DNA from: Amaurobius ferox
Lineage: Eukaryota > Arthropoda > Arachnida > Araneae > Amaurobiidae
Reading direction: 5' to 3'
Assembly (NCBI GenBank): GCA_951213105.1
Contig: OX578147.1
Coordinates: forward strand, 129,456,322-129,520,321
DNA length: 64,000 nt
Part shown: positions 1 through 11,415 of the stretch, piece by piece
Numbering within the stretch: the stretch's first letter is position 1
How the letters are laid out: every line of letters begins with the position of its first letter
Translations under genes and position numbers: made by a program
Notes under the pieces: model-generated
Told to the model about the DNA's origin: nothing
What the model saw: only the letters and a program-made list of their open reading frames with translations
The model's database searches: none

Positions 1-58
1 CAGACAGACAGAATGAACAAAGTCATAAACACTTTTCAACTTTGTTGTAAAGTGTTAA
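1..58 (+). mobile_element. F3 element, hairpin end only (cut by window start)
   Basis: The CAGACAGACAGAATGAACAAAG block is followed by the terminal hairpin AACACTTTTCAAC-TTT-GTTGTAAAGTGTT, which is the F3 hairpin end. Confidence 0.8.
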
Positions 59-559
59 TAAAATGATAAAATGAAAGCGTGGGGTACAAAACAAAACTCC
101 TGATTTACACCAAATAAAACACGACATTGTCAAGCAATTTTCTAAAGAACTCGGGGATCTTCCACAAAATAAAGCTTTAGTGTACACTGTATAATTGTTT
201 TTTCCTCAAACCGCAATTCATTTGATATCCGGACTCTAAAAATTTGTCTCATGAATATCATCACGTGTTTTTCACTTAGAACCGTCAGTTTTTTAATGGA
301 CTCTAGTTTTTTATATTTTTTTCCCCTTCAATAATCGAACTTTTTTTCACTAGAGGGAAGGGGGGCTATATAAAAATATTTATTTGTATTTTATGATATA
401 CGTCACACAATTTGAAAGTATATTTCAATACACATTTTCTTAAGATTTAAAAGAATTTAAAATTGAAAGTACATCTCTAGCATTAACCATTTAAACGTTA
501 TTAGTCTAATCCCTAGTAGCATTTAATATTAATTCAATATTGGACCGATATTGTATACC

Positions 560-1383
560 TTGGCATTACATTGAAAACTTCATCGAAGAAAATGAACATC
601 ATTCAAATGACGGCATTGAAATATAAATTGCCTGGTTTAAACATCTCTAAAATGCGATACATTCCTCGGTAATATTTTTAAAATTATCACAACACTACAA
701 TAATTTATTATATTCGAAAACAAATGAGCTTCAGTCAAATGACGTCATCGAAATATAAATCGCCTCTATATAAAAGCAGCATTTCATTCATAATCATTTT
801 TCCAATCGTTTAATTCATCACAATACTATAATAATTTATTTTATTTAAAAATTTGAAAAATTGTTATCTACCATATTTATTTTAAAATGGGAAACCTTTC
901 TTATATATAAAATAATTAAACTACAAGATATTTATTATATAATATATCTCTTTTTTCTTTCTGAAGGATATAACGAGAGTCAGAATTTAATTGAATTTGT
1001 TTTTCTCCCTATATTAAATAATTTTTATTTAAAAAACTACCTAACATATTTTACTAAAAATTTTTTTATATATTTTATGGGATAATTTGAATATTTCTTA
1101 AATTTTTCGAAGCAATTTATGAATTTTAAATTTGCTTAAAAAATGTTTGAAACATTAGGTCCCATAGGATTCAATGTATTTCATGTTTTCAATCAGGGTT
1201 CAATAAAAAACTAATTGGGTGATATTATTCATTTATATTCCCATAGGTCCCATAGACCGTCTAAAAAACATACTAAAATTTCATTTTGATAAAGCCATTT
1301 TTTACTGCAGTTATCGTGCTAACAGACAGACAGACAGAATGCACAAAGTTATAAACACTTTCAACTATGTGGTAAAGTGTTAA
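560..1383 (+). mobile_element. F3 element, plus orientation, opposite end truncated
   Basis: It matches the full F3 copy at 35302-36596 from the TAAACATCTCTAAAATGCGATA block to the CAGACAGACAGAA block and terminal hairpin (about 1353-1383). The non-hairpin end (ACAAGAAAGATCAATCATGC) is missing. Within it, a perfect CRE palindrome TGACGTCA (740-747) lies 20 bp before a TATATAAAAG box (767-776), a promoter-like arrangement that other copies show in mutated form. Confidence 0.75.
740..776 (+). promoter_or_regulatory. CRE palindrome and TATA-like box inside an F3 copy
   Basis: TGACGTCA (740-747) is followed 20 bp later by TATATAAAAG (767-776). Promoter activity is inference; other F3 copies have the CRE changed (TGACATCA at 35637; interrupted at 60218). 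Confidence 0.35.
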
Positions 1384-1999
1384 AAAAAGTGCAAAAAATT
1401 TATTTGACCTCAAAATGTTCCAACAACGTAGTATCGAATGAAACAAGCAAAATGTAAATCCGATAAATAAAACTTTAAGAACTCGAGCTTTGGTTAACTT
1501 CAGTTAACCAAAGTTGCATGCAAAATTACATGCAATGATACAAAGTTACATGCAATGATATATGCAAAATTAAACTTTAGAACTGTATCTTCTCAAAATT
1601 GAATTCTTGAATTGTTAAAATTTTAAATTGACATAACTAAAGAAAGTATAAAAGAATGAATCGGATTTCTATTAAACGAAATTATACTTCCGTGCCTTAA
1701 GTTTCGCATCGAAAATTCGCACAAACTAATATTTTAAGTAATCTGAAAATAAAATACATCATTAGTAACAGCGTAACAGTCGATTAATGTGCAATCAGTC
1801 AATTAATTCATCGATTTTAAACACAAAAAATAACTTATTTTTCAGAATAAATAAGACAGAGCAATTACTACAGCATTATTAACATTATTAGGGAGATATA
1901 TATCGAAACAGCAGTTACTATGTCGAAGTAAATGGAAAACTGACAGAGCCCTTCCGAATTAAATCGGGTGTAAAGCAAGAATGTGTGATGTCAGGTTTA

Positions 2000-4076
2000 T
2001 TAACACTTTACAACATAGTTGAAAAGTGTTTATGACTTTGTTCATTCTGTCTGTCTGTCTGTCTGTCCGTTAGCACGATAACTGCCGTAAAAATGACTTT
2101 TAAAAGGAAATTTAGTATGTTTTTCAGACGGTCTGTGGGACCTATGGGAATATAAATAAATAATAACACCCAATTAGTTTTCTATTGAACCCGGATTGAA
2201 AAAATGAAATACATTGAACGCTATGGGACCTAATTTTTCAAACATTTTTTAAGCAAATTTAAAATTCACAAATTCCTTCGAAATTTTTAGAAAATATTCA
2301 CATTATCCCATAAAATATATAAAAGAAATTTCAGTAAAATATGTTAGGTAGTTTTTTAATTAAAAATTATTTAATATAGGCAGAAAAACAAATTCAATTA
2401 AATTCTGACTTTTGGGATATCCACCAGAAATGAAAAAGATATATATTATATAATAAATATCTTTCCAAGAGTTTAATTATTTTGTGTATGAGAGAGGCTT
2501 CACATTTTAAAATAAATTTGGTAGCTAACAATTTTTCAATTTTTTTTTTTAATTTTATATAATTCTTCATGATATACTTATTTGATGACGTCCTAGAGAG
2601 TTAAAGTTTGCTACACAACTTAAATTTGTTGAACATTTTATTCTACAAAAATTTGGTGAATCTTTAATATAGATCCTACATTTTTTTCGAAATAGCCTGC
2701 AAATAATCCCCGTTCACTTCTATAAATCATTGTTGTAATATTGTTAAAATTTCTGATGTGGGCAGCACATGTCTTTCCCTGCAGACTCATATTCACGTTC
2801 TCTTTATTTCTTCAATAATAATTTGAGTTTATCTGCACAAAATAACAGCCATAAGTATTTTAAATGACATTGAATTTGCACGTTAAACTTGAATTCGGTT
2901 CTCATTTGATAGCCGGACTTATTGCCAAAGGTGACGTAGCGAAAACGCTAAAAAACTAGAATATCTCAAGAACGGCTAGTCCTAGAGTAATGGGGTTAGT
3001 CTCATTCTTTTTGTTGTCAAAAATCACGTATAAAATAGGAATTTAATTGATATAATTGAGCACACGTAGTCTTTTATTTTTATATTTAACGATTTTTGCG
3101 GGCCATTTCGCAAAAATAGTCCGTTCCTTTTTCCCGAATCGTACTAGAATAACCCACAAACGATATATATGCCAAACTTTGTTAAATTTGGTATATAAAT
3201 CACTTGTAGGTTATTGAAATATTATACACCAAATATTGTTAAATTTGTTCCATTAGTTTTTAGCTAGAGTGCATAAACGCAATTTCTGCCGGCCATTTCG
3301 CAAAGAAGGCAGATTCTTTTATTACGAATCGTACTATAATCTAATGAACATCATGATTTCCCACAAAAAACATACCTACCAACTTTTAGGAAATTCGGTC
3401 CATCAGTTTTTCAATTAGAGTGGATGTAATATCCTCACAGACACACAGAAAGATACAGAGATACGTCCTTACACACACAGACGTCTTCCTAAAAATAGTT
3501 TTTTCGTGTTCTAGAAGTCCCAAAACGTGTAGATCCTTGGAAAATTCGAGTTCCGATCTTCGGCAACTCCGATCTTCGGCGATTCCAATACTTTGAATAC
3601 ATACACACACACGCACACACACATATATATAGTATCTGTGTATCTGTTATTATCTGTGTATCTAAATTCCGTGCTTGCGCAATTACAATAGTTGTGATTT
3701 TAAATGATCCCTAAACATTTATTATTTCTTCAACGAAGCCTAATTTTGACTTATGCAGAATGCAAGTATCTCAAGCGATTGTAAGGTGAGTTACATAAGA
3801 ATTGCTGAATTTTTTTCACACAAAATTATTTAGCTCTGGAGTCTGGAATGCAAGTTATACGAATGAAATATTCATTGATTTTGTATAGAGAATCAGATGA
3901 TTTGTATTTCGATACAGTTTTAAATATTTAAGTATAATAAATTACTGTAGTACTGTGATAATGTAAAAGATATCACCCACTGAATGTATCACATTTTAGA
4001 AATTTTTAAATGAAATTGCATTTCAGTTGGAAAGTGTTTCGTAATCAATGCTTGTGCATGACTGATCTTTCTTGTT
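2000..4076 (-). mobile_element. F3 element, minus orientation, probably split by an F1 insertion
   Basis: 2000-2570 carries the F3 hairpin end (TTAACACTTTACAACATAGTTG) and CTGT core. 3655-4076 carries the opposite end (AAAGTGTTTCGTAATCAATGC ... GATCTTTCTTGTT). Between them lies an F1 element (2752-3600). The simplest reading is one F3 copy with F1 inserted; two separate F3 fragments are possible because 2571-2751 is unassigned. Confidence 0.65.
2752..3600 (-). mobile_element. F1 element, minus orientation, hairpin end lost
   Basis: It starts TCTGATGTGGGCAGCACATG with TTTCCCTGCAG, and carries the 'GGACTAGCCGTTCTCGAGATAT'-type block, the CGCAAAATGGCC blocks, and a CA-rich core (3440-3625). It stops at CCAATACTTTGAATACATAC, so the hairpin is replaced by unrelated CA repeat. 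An internal 16-bp duplication (CCGATCTTCGGCAACT) sits at 3553-3580. Confidence 0.8.
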
Positions 4077-4087
4077 ATTTAATATAG

Positions 4088-4526
4088 TTGTTGACTGGAT
4101 TATGAAAAACACCATCAAAGACAAGAGAAGAGGCATTAGGTGGAAATTTACATCAGTTTTAAAAGGATTTGGATTTTGCAGATGACATTGTTATTTTGGC
4201 CTCTAGATTTTGTAATCTACAACAGAAAAGTAATGACCTTAACAAGTTTGCTAAAACTACTGGTCTACAAATCAATAAAAGTAAAACAAAAGTCTTAAGA
4301 ATTAATGAAAATGTAAAATTCTTTTGAAAATGTAAAATTAGATGATGAATCAATTGAAGATGTAAATAGCTTCACGTACCTTGGTGTACTGGTGAACAAG
4401 GAGGGTGGAACAGATGAAGAAATCAAAATAAGAATTGCAAAAGCTCAGAATTGTTTTAGAAAACTAAATAAAATATGGAGAACTACTAACATTAATTTAA
4501 AAACCAAAATCAACCTTTTTAAATTG
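4088..4526 (+). mobile_element. RTE-like non-LTR retrotransposon fragment (reverse transcriptase)
   Basis: The translation gives VDWIMKNTIKDKRRGIRW, then LDFADDIVILASRF (the catalytic F-A-D-D box at 4172-4186), then KTTGLQINKSKTKVLRIN, one frameshift near 4325, then SFTYLGVLVNKEGGTDEEIK and IAKAQNCFRKLNKIW. This order is the palm-to-thumb segment of RTE/SR2-like reverse transcriptases. Endonuclease and the 3-prime end are missing. Confidence 0.85.
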
Positions 4527-4527
4527 G

Positions 4528-4640
4528 TTTGACGCCAATGGCTGCAAAGGGGTATCGAACTGTTTGGGATAGGGTATGTCAAATACCTGTCTTTTTGAGA
4601 GGTTCTTCGTTAGGGATTGACGCTATCCCACCCGTAAGCA
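4528..4640 (+). repeat. Repeat shared with the hairpin at 43527-43700
   Basis: GACGCCAATGGCTGCAAAGG through GGTTCTTCGTTAGGGATTGA to CTATCCCACCCGTAAGC is found again, inverted, at 43527-43640. It looks like one arm of a small foldback element. The next 200 bp (4640-4850) hold no recognised gene. Confidence 0.65.
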
Positions 4641-5148
4641 AACGGTTAAAGAAAGGAAACATTTGCCAGTTATGACGACAATTATTTCGACGGTTTTATA
4701 AGCTTCAGGCCAAAAGAAAAGTATGCGCTCTTACTAACCGCTAAAAACAAACTATCCTAAGCTTAGAAGAGATCATGCTAAACCAAACAAACCTCAGAAG
4801 CAATAAGCGACAGCTTCCAATGGTGTATATCCCTGAATCAGAAATAATAACATTAAATAAGGAATTCTTCAAGGAAGTTTTGAGAGTTATTTTTCTTACA
4901 AGCAGCAATTTTATATGTATTGTAATTTCATGGAATGACTAAATTTCATAGTTCTCCTGTACCATGTGTAATTTTAAGATAATTTGATAATTAAATGCCT
5001 AGTATTTAGGTGAGTTTAGTTGAATTTAGTGAGGTTAGTTTAATTACAGTACCTAATCTCTAGTTTAATTACAGTATTTAATCCCTGTTCTTTCCTAATT
5101 GCATCTATTTCTTTCTCATTTTGCAAATTCGAATTATCCTATTTTCAG
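4641..5148. other. Intron upstream of exon 1, nothing recognised
   Basis: AT-rich; a short GTGAGTTTAGTTGAATTTAG-type motif repeats around 5005-5090. No coding or mobile signature beyond the fragments listed. Confidence 0.5.
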
Positions 5149-5420
5149 GGTGATTATCCAGCTCCCGCCATGGTGGTTGAAAATGGCGTAGCATGGCCAT
5201 ATCTGTACGTAGGCGGTGCAGTAGTACTCAATGTTACCATGCTGGTACCGAGGGGACAGGGGTACGCTGAGGTATTCATGGAGGCATCCGGCGAAAACAA
5301 CCCACCCCTTCCAGCTGTGCATATTTGCAGGGCAGAGCTGAGCGACGTGGGCAGAAACGTGCCATGTCTTAGAATGCACCAAGACGAAGTGAATTCGAAT
5401 TTTACAAAATATGCCAAAAC
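5149..5420 (+). CDS. Exon 1 in window: module 1, first half
   Basis: The acceptor is a TTTTCAG before 5149 and the donor is GTAAGT at 5421. Codon phase is 0 at the start and 2 at the end. It encodes about 90 residues starting GDYPAPAMVVENG, with sequon NVT and the first signature ICRAELSDVGRNVPCL (C-x7-GRN-x-PC). The composition is much less AT-rich than the surrounding intron. The ATG at 5170 is an internal Met, not the start, because the frame stays open to the acceptor and the upstream phase fits a spliced exon. No exon of this gene was found in 1-5148. Confidence 0.85.
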
Positions 5421-5779
5421 GTAAGTATAAATATTTAAATAAATGTTTACTCCCTTATGCGCTTTTGCGCATAATATCATTTATTGCTCCTAATTCTGAA
5501 TTTACGAAAGTTTGATTAACTGCTCAGCATTTTTTTTAATGAGAGCGCTTTTACGCATATTCAATCAACTCCGGCCGCTCACTTTGCTGCTCATGCCCTC
5601 GAGTGAGTCAGGGGTTTCCACATATTCAATAAACTGAGCATGCATAGTTCAAGGAACAATGTAAATCCTAGGTTCTAATAATTTTTAAGGGTTGGAATGT
5701 TGATATTTAGATTACGGTGGAAAATTGGGTGGACTGGATTATGCTAACGGACAACCCTGAGGTTAGTCAATTTTCACTT

Positions 5780-6550
5780 CTCATACTATATGATATACAC
5801 AGTATATATAGTCCATGTATAGAAGTATTGTTTTCACGAAAATTGTCGAATTTGAGATTTTGATGCCAATATATGTTTTAAGACCTCCTAAACACGTTTT
5901 GACTATTTTTGGAGTAACGTCCATCTGTCTGTATGTCTGTGGTCGATTTCTTGTGTACAGGATAGCGGCCACAAATATTAAGGAATTTTCACAAAACTTT
6001 ATACCTAATTTTGTTATAAAAGAATCGAAAAATAGACAGATTTTTTTTAAATTTGAGCGAAAACTCTGAAATTTTTTTTGAAATTTTATATTTTTTAACA
6101 TGACAGTATAGGACAAAATTTGAACTAATCATGCATAAATGGGCTTATGTATAACTCAATGATCACGATACTTTATGGTTTCAATCACTGTTGTGGAAAA
6201 TAGCCTTGATATAATTTTTTTGTTTGTGATGTCATTAGCCCCCCTCGGGGGGGGGGGGGAGTTACCCGTCCCCCGGGGAGTACATTGTCAAGTATGGTAT
6301 AAATCGAAAGATTTCGTCAAGCCCTTTCAAATAAAGGGTAACACGCAATAATTGTAATCATTCGGACCCATGATACCGAATTTTCAAAAATTTTCTTGTA
6401 AAATTTGAAGCAAAAAAAGCTTCTAAATAATGGATTCTGGTATCAGAAGGTCGAGTTGAGCCACACCCCAGTAATTTTTTTACATAATAACATCTTGGTG
6501 AAGCAGGGATGTAACGTATGAAAGATTCAACAAGTATTCTACAGAAGTTG
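5780..6550 (+). mobile_element. F4 element
   Basis: It shares TATTxTTTTCACGAAAA, the GGAGTAACGTCCATCTGTCTG block, GTGTACA...GCGGCACAAATATTAA and TGATCACGATACTTTATGG-type blocks with the copy at 37500-39056. An imperfect TACTATATGATATACACAGTA hairpin opens it. It contains a C/G run at 6239-6278 (CCCCTCGGGG...CCCCCGGGG). Confidence 0.7.
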
Positions 6551-6962
6551 ATCATTACTAGTTCCTATCGGCTTTCATGCATGTACTTAGAAGGAAAAAG
6601 AAATGTTTTTATCTCTTTCATGTACTTATAATCGAGATTATGCAAAATATATATAATTGTGTAGTAAACATAAACATATTCAAAATAATTTTACTGCACA
6701 ATTGTCTTTATTCAGTCATTGGAGACAACATGGATAGGGCATGAAAAGATAAATAAATTGTTCTTACTTATTTTAGTCTTTCATGCCCTATTATTATTAG
6801 TATATTAAATTTAATAAATTCTGTTGCAGACAGACAATTTTTATATGGAATATATCTAGATTTACTAGAAAATTATTTTTATTCAATTTTTGATATCGAA
6901 CGTTTGTTAATAAAGTCAATCCAAGATATTCAATATGTTCTCTATTTATCTTCCTCTTGCAG
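6551..6962. other. Intron 1, 3-prime part
   Basis: AT-rich DNA with no recognised element before the acceptor of exon 2. Confidence 0.5.
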
Positions 6963-7206
6963 TGATCCCAAGAATAGATTGAAATCAGATATGACGAGCA
7001 TAATGCTCGGGGATGTTGGTGCTCTGCCTGTGGATGGCAAGAACCATGCCACTGTTTCTGTTGTGGTGGAGTTGCCAGAAGGTAGTATCATCAAAGAAGA
7101 CGAGCAATACCCCATCAGTTCCGGACTTCTGATATCCACCAATACCATATGGAGTGCGATGGCTAATTACACCATGAAGAAAAGTGCACCACCAGATTTG
7201 CCAGAG
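6963..7206 (+). CDS. Exon 2: module 1, second half
   Basis: The acceptor is TCTTGCAG at 6962. The first T completes a Thr codon left by exon 1, and the frame then reads DPKNRLKSDMTSIML and ends at LPE before GTAGGT. A beta-strand-like alternating stretch (HATVSVVVELPEG) and sequon NYT are visible. It starts in phase 2 and ends in phase 0, closing module 1 on a phase-0 boundary. A second possible donor four bases on (GTGATG) would leave a phase that does not fit exon 3, so 7206 is preferred. Confidence 0.85.
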
Positions 7207-8316
7207 GTAGGTGATGATCGGAAATTTAAAAAGAAAATTTTATTTTTATGTTCGGTTAATTAAGGGCTATGGAGTTGCTCCATAGCTTTTATATTACTTT
7301 GTTAAGATTGACTGTTAGAATCTGTAAACTGAGTTATATTCAACCATTTGAATACCTAATTATAATTGCTACGAATTAAATATTAATTTCACATAATAGT
7401 TAACAGCTCGGCTAATAAGTTTGCATACTTTTTTTTATTAACGGAACAGGATTGTGTTTTTATGTATTACAGAAACCCCATTATTTTATTACCTAACGAT
7501 TATTAGTATCTATAAACTTAGAGTTAATATTCGCTTTATGATTTTAATTTAATTACAATTATATGTTAATAAATAATTAATGATATATCTATCTATGGCT
7601 GTTTACTACTTATGATGTACACAGATGCCATAACCTAACATGTAATATTTAATATTGATGCTAATAGCTAATACTAATAACTTAATTTGCTAACAAGTAA
7701 TAGCTTATAGATTCAAATAGTTAATCATTATCACTAAATATTAAATCCATAATACATAAACAAATAAGATATCTCATTAACTGAATAGTATAACTTCCTT
7801 TTTTACTTGTTCATGAGTTATCTCACGGTTGTTGTTTCTAATTCTGAGAACCATTTTATAAAAGCTTTTGGAAATGTCTTAATTTACAATGTTTATGAAT
7901 ATTTTCTAAAATTAGATGCTTAATATATGTTTTTATATTATATTCAATACATTATTGCTTATACCTTCATTTGTAAGATGTATAATAATGGTATACTGTA
8001 AAAGTTATTACAGGGCTAATAATTTTGGAATCATAGTCAAAATAAATACAGCAATCAGCACCACTTTTGCACTTGCTGAAGCCTCATCAATCAGTTACTG
8101 TGAATTGCCCGTTACTGTACTAGAAGGAAAAACTTTTATTTTATATTTTTGCTGCCAAACGACTATTTAGGGATACTGAGGTGTTGCAAGCTCTAAGATA
8201 GTTATAACAAGGAAAACGAATTGCTGATACGGATTGCTCAAAGAAGGGAATGACTCCTAACTTTGGAACTCCTCTGATTGACAAGCTTTGTAATCAATAA
8301 TTTCGCTTCTTTCCAG
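7207..8316. other. Intron 2
   Basis: AT-rich, with many short TAATA-type words and no coding or mobile signature recognised. An 84-codon open frame at 7916-8170 has no coding character and leads nowhere. Confidence 0.55.
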
Positions 8317-8608
8317 GATGATTTTCCAGAAGCTTCGGTTTCTTATAAAGAAGATGAGAAAGTTGTTCCTGGACATTTAGCCGAAGTGGAGATTTTCGTG
8401 GACACAAAAATCCAAACCATATCAACCGTTACCATAGAAGTGGAAGGAGTAACAAGGGATATCAGTCTTTGCGGTTTAAAAGTGAAGTCTTTTGGAAGAA
8501 ATTTGCCTTGCATAGATAAAGACACTGAACCATTTTACCATCCGCATGATAATCCTCTTGACGGCAACAAGATAGCAGGTCTCAAGTTCTCCGCACTGTC
8601 AAATGTTG
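8317..8608 (+). CDS. Exon 3: module 2, first half
   Basis: The acceptor is CTTTCCAG and the donor GTAAGT at 8609; phase 0 to 1. It encodes DDFPEASVSYKEDEKVV and onward, with alternating hydrophobic strands and the signature LCGLKVKSFGRNLPCI, which has the same C-x7-GRN-x-PC spacing as exon 1. It ends with SALSNVG, whose Gly codon is split across the intron. Size (292 bp) and signature position match exons 1, 5 and 8, so these four exons are paralogous. Confidence 0.87.
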
Positions 8609-9937
8609 GTAAGTACGTTGTAATCTTGATGCGATTGCTAAATATTAAGTTCCATGTTTGTTCATGATCCCAATATTTCCAAATTTTCTTAAACGAATCC
8701 TTATTGATGGTATTATAGACACTATATCGTTATCTTTTAGTGGAATATTAATATAGGATATTGGTTTTTTAATAAATTCACCAGTAGATTCAGCAAATGT
8801 AATATTTTAAAACTTTGCTTAGCCTTTTCTGAAAATTAAAATATTTTAACAATAATCACTTCATAATTAAAAGAAAGTCTACCGAGCTAGGATTGTTAAA
8901 GGCTATTGCAGAAAATTTATTCGAAGGACAGGAAAAAAAAACATTTTTTGCATATTAGTCTTGCTCCCCATAATTCCACGTAAAATTCGATATTCCTGTA
9001 CCAATGCACTATTCAAACCTCTTTTGGAGATAAGTGGATGGTTAAAATAGTTCATTACAACTGCCTTTAATTTTTTTATGTCGCTTCGTTCTTGTTTAAA
9101 GAATATAGCACAAACCTGGAAATTCATTTTTTCTTTCAAAATTATAAAAGTTTCATGGCAAACTCTACTTTTTACCAGAACTACAATAAAAGAGATATAT
9201 AATAATACAGCTATGTATCTTTTTTTATTGAGCTGAACCAACTTAAAATTCTATCCTCTGGCACAGTTATCCGTTGGTATTGAGCAATGAAATAAAGTTT
9301 AACCTCAGATTATCTCAAAGGCGATCAATTCAATCCGGTATTTGAACTTTCATTAGCTGTCTTTCTATGTGTCGGAAATTAATCAAATTTATTTTCCACC
9401 ATCCGCCTTCTACGACAGTCCTCTCATGTCTGAGTCTTTAGAACAATGAAGAGAAATTTTTTGACAAAATATAAAAGTTAATGCAATCAGTTGGAATATA
9501 ATAACTACAATAACTACGGAGAATTCCATAAAATATCTGATCTGCTTCAATATTTATCAGAAACGATCAAAACAATGATTTGATGCAAAAGAAGCTACTG
9601 CAACTGATATTTTAATGTATAATATGTAAATACAATATATTTTTTATGTCATTCTCAAAAGCAAGGGAATACTGGAGGAAATGAACAACTTCTTGGAGGT
9701 TGGTCATAATGTTGGTCAAATGTCATAGCATAATCCTTCATCTTTACCTTGATTCCTCTTGTTTAGTCCACTATTGATAAGAAATATCATGAGCAAAAAC
9801 TACCACGTGTGCCCAACTAGGCCTCCCCATTGTCTCCTTAAATACCCGAAGTATTCCATTTATTTATGTCGATAATTATTGAAGTGTGTCATATCATGAT
9901 TTTCTAGGTCTTTGTTACATATTTACAGCACAAAACA
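8609..9937. other. Intron 3, first part
   Basis: Nothing recognised apart from simple AT-rich sequence. The 112-codon minus-strand frame at 8903-9241 lacks splice context and family resemblance. Confidence 0.5.
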
Positions 9938-10745
9938 AAAATAATAATAATAATTACAATAATAATCTCTTCGTATCTGAGTGGCACGTAAGATCTTCAC
10001 TTTGTTGTCCAACGACGGCGGTCAAGCACAGTAGATCTTGCTTATGCACAGCTCGCCCTTCCGACCTGTTTTTTTCCGCCGCCATCATCCTTCTACGGGT
10101 AGTCTTCGGTTTTCCATGCGAACGCCTACCCTCCGGTGGACAAGTTAGAGCAACGGCAGGAATACTGCCCTGTGGTATTCTCAAAGCGTGCCTGACTCAT
10201 TTCATCTTCTAAGTGTCTAATGTCAAGTTCGGTGGGCCTCAATGTGGTTCTCTTATACAATCCTTCATTAGAAATAGCACTAGTCCAAAAATTTTTCAAT
10301 ATTTTCCTGAGATATGTATCCTGCCAAGCATTCAGCTTAGAACCTTGAGTGTTATTCACTATCCAGGTTTTTATTCCATAGAGTAACAGACATTGGACCA
10401 ATATCTTCAACAGGTGAGGTTTAGTTTCTAACGTAATTGCAGAAACTCGCCAAATTTGCTGATCCTTCGGTAACAGTTTTGGACTTTCACTAATCTAAAT
10501 TTTATTTTTTCATCTGTTCCACCTACTTTAACAGTCATGAGACTAAGGTAAACAGAAGTACCCATATCTTCTAGAGAATCATTTTATAACAAAATTCTCC
10601 TAGTTGTTTTTCATGTAATCTCAAGGCCTTAGTTTTTCCCTTGTTAACGTGAAGACCAACAGTTTTAGCATGTTCAACAAAAATGTAATTTTTTGTATAG
10701 GTCATCAAGCTTTGAGGACAACAATAATAATAATAATAATAGTCA
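9938..10745 (-). mobile_element. RTE-like non-LTR retrotransposon 3-prime fragment, minus strand
   Basis: Minus-strand reading gives FVEHAKTVGLHVNKGKTKAL (10700-10610), KVGGTDEKIKFRLVKVQNCY (about 10535-10465), LLLYGIKTWIVNNTQGSKLN (10400 on), AWQDTYLRKILKNFW, and a basic GRRSHGKPKTTRRRMMAAEK near 10130-10070. Frameshifts and stops separate the pieces. The motifs match the 4.1-4.5 kb fragment, so both derive from one family. (TAA/ATT)n tracts lie at both edges (9939-9965 and 10726-10741). Confidence 0.82.
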
Positions 10746-11415
10746 CCATGTATGATACGTGTTTCGAGCATACGCGAACGATGTTATGTGAAAATTATTT
10801 TTATCACACATTTTTGTGTTTTAACACAATTTACTTTTTACTACTTATTCCAGGTTAAAAGGACACAACGGAATTATAAATGTAATTTTCTTAGATTCAG
10901 ATGGCTTCATTGGGAGATATTTTTCCTTTGAGGACAAGCTTTCACCATCTTCTTCCATAATGTAAATTTCTGTTTCAAAATTTAAAAAGCATTTATTTGT
11001 CCTTTTAAATGGCGTCAGAAAATCAGCGCACTTTTCAAGAAATCAATGCTGTGAATATTTTGAATCAAAATTACATTATATGGAGAATCATTGTATCGAA
11101 ACTAAAATATAATTAGAACTCAAAGTTCCAAAGTTTTAGGTGAGATTATTTACACCCGTAAACACTTTCGTCTCCTAATTTTGTATCAAAATCCAGATGC
11201 ACTGCACCTTGCAAATCTGTACAGTACAAGTAAATAATTTTTCACATCGAAATATTTCAGAGTTAAAACTGTAGTCTGTGTACAATATACAAATGTTCTG
11301 GACGTTAAGTTGTGCTATATTCCGGCGGTTTTAGTACTTTTTTATATGAAACCAATTTACGTGCAGCCCTACCCCTTACATATGCCACAGACTAAATTTA
11401 CACACTTGCAATATA
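10746..11415. other. Intron 3, middle
   Basis: No gene or element recognised between the RTE fragment and the MITE. Confidence 0.5.

Noticed and set aside
5154..5480. Minus-strand open frames opposite exon 1
   Set aside because: The plus frame has splice sites, matching phases and a repeated signature; the antisense frames are shadows.
7916..8170. 84-codon plus-strand open frame in intron 2
   Set aside because: AT-rich, no conserved signature, phase and splice sites do not connect to neighbouring exons.
9886..10212. 108-codon plus-strand open frame
   Set aside because: It is antisense to the RTE-like fragment, whose motifs are on the minus strand.
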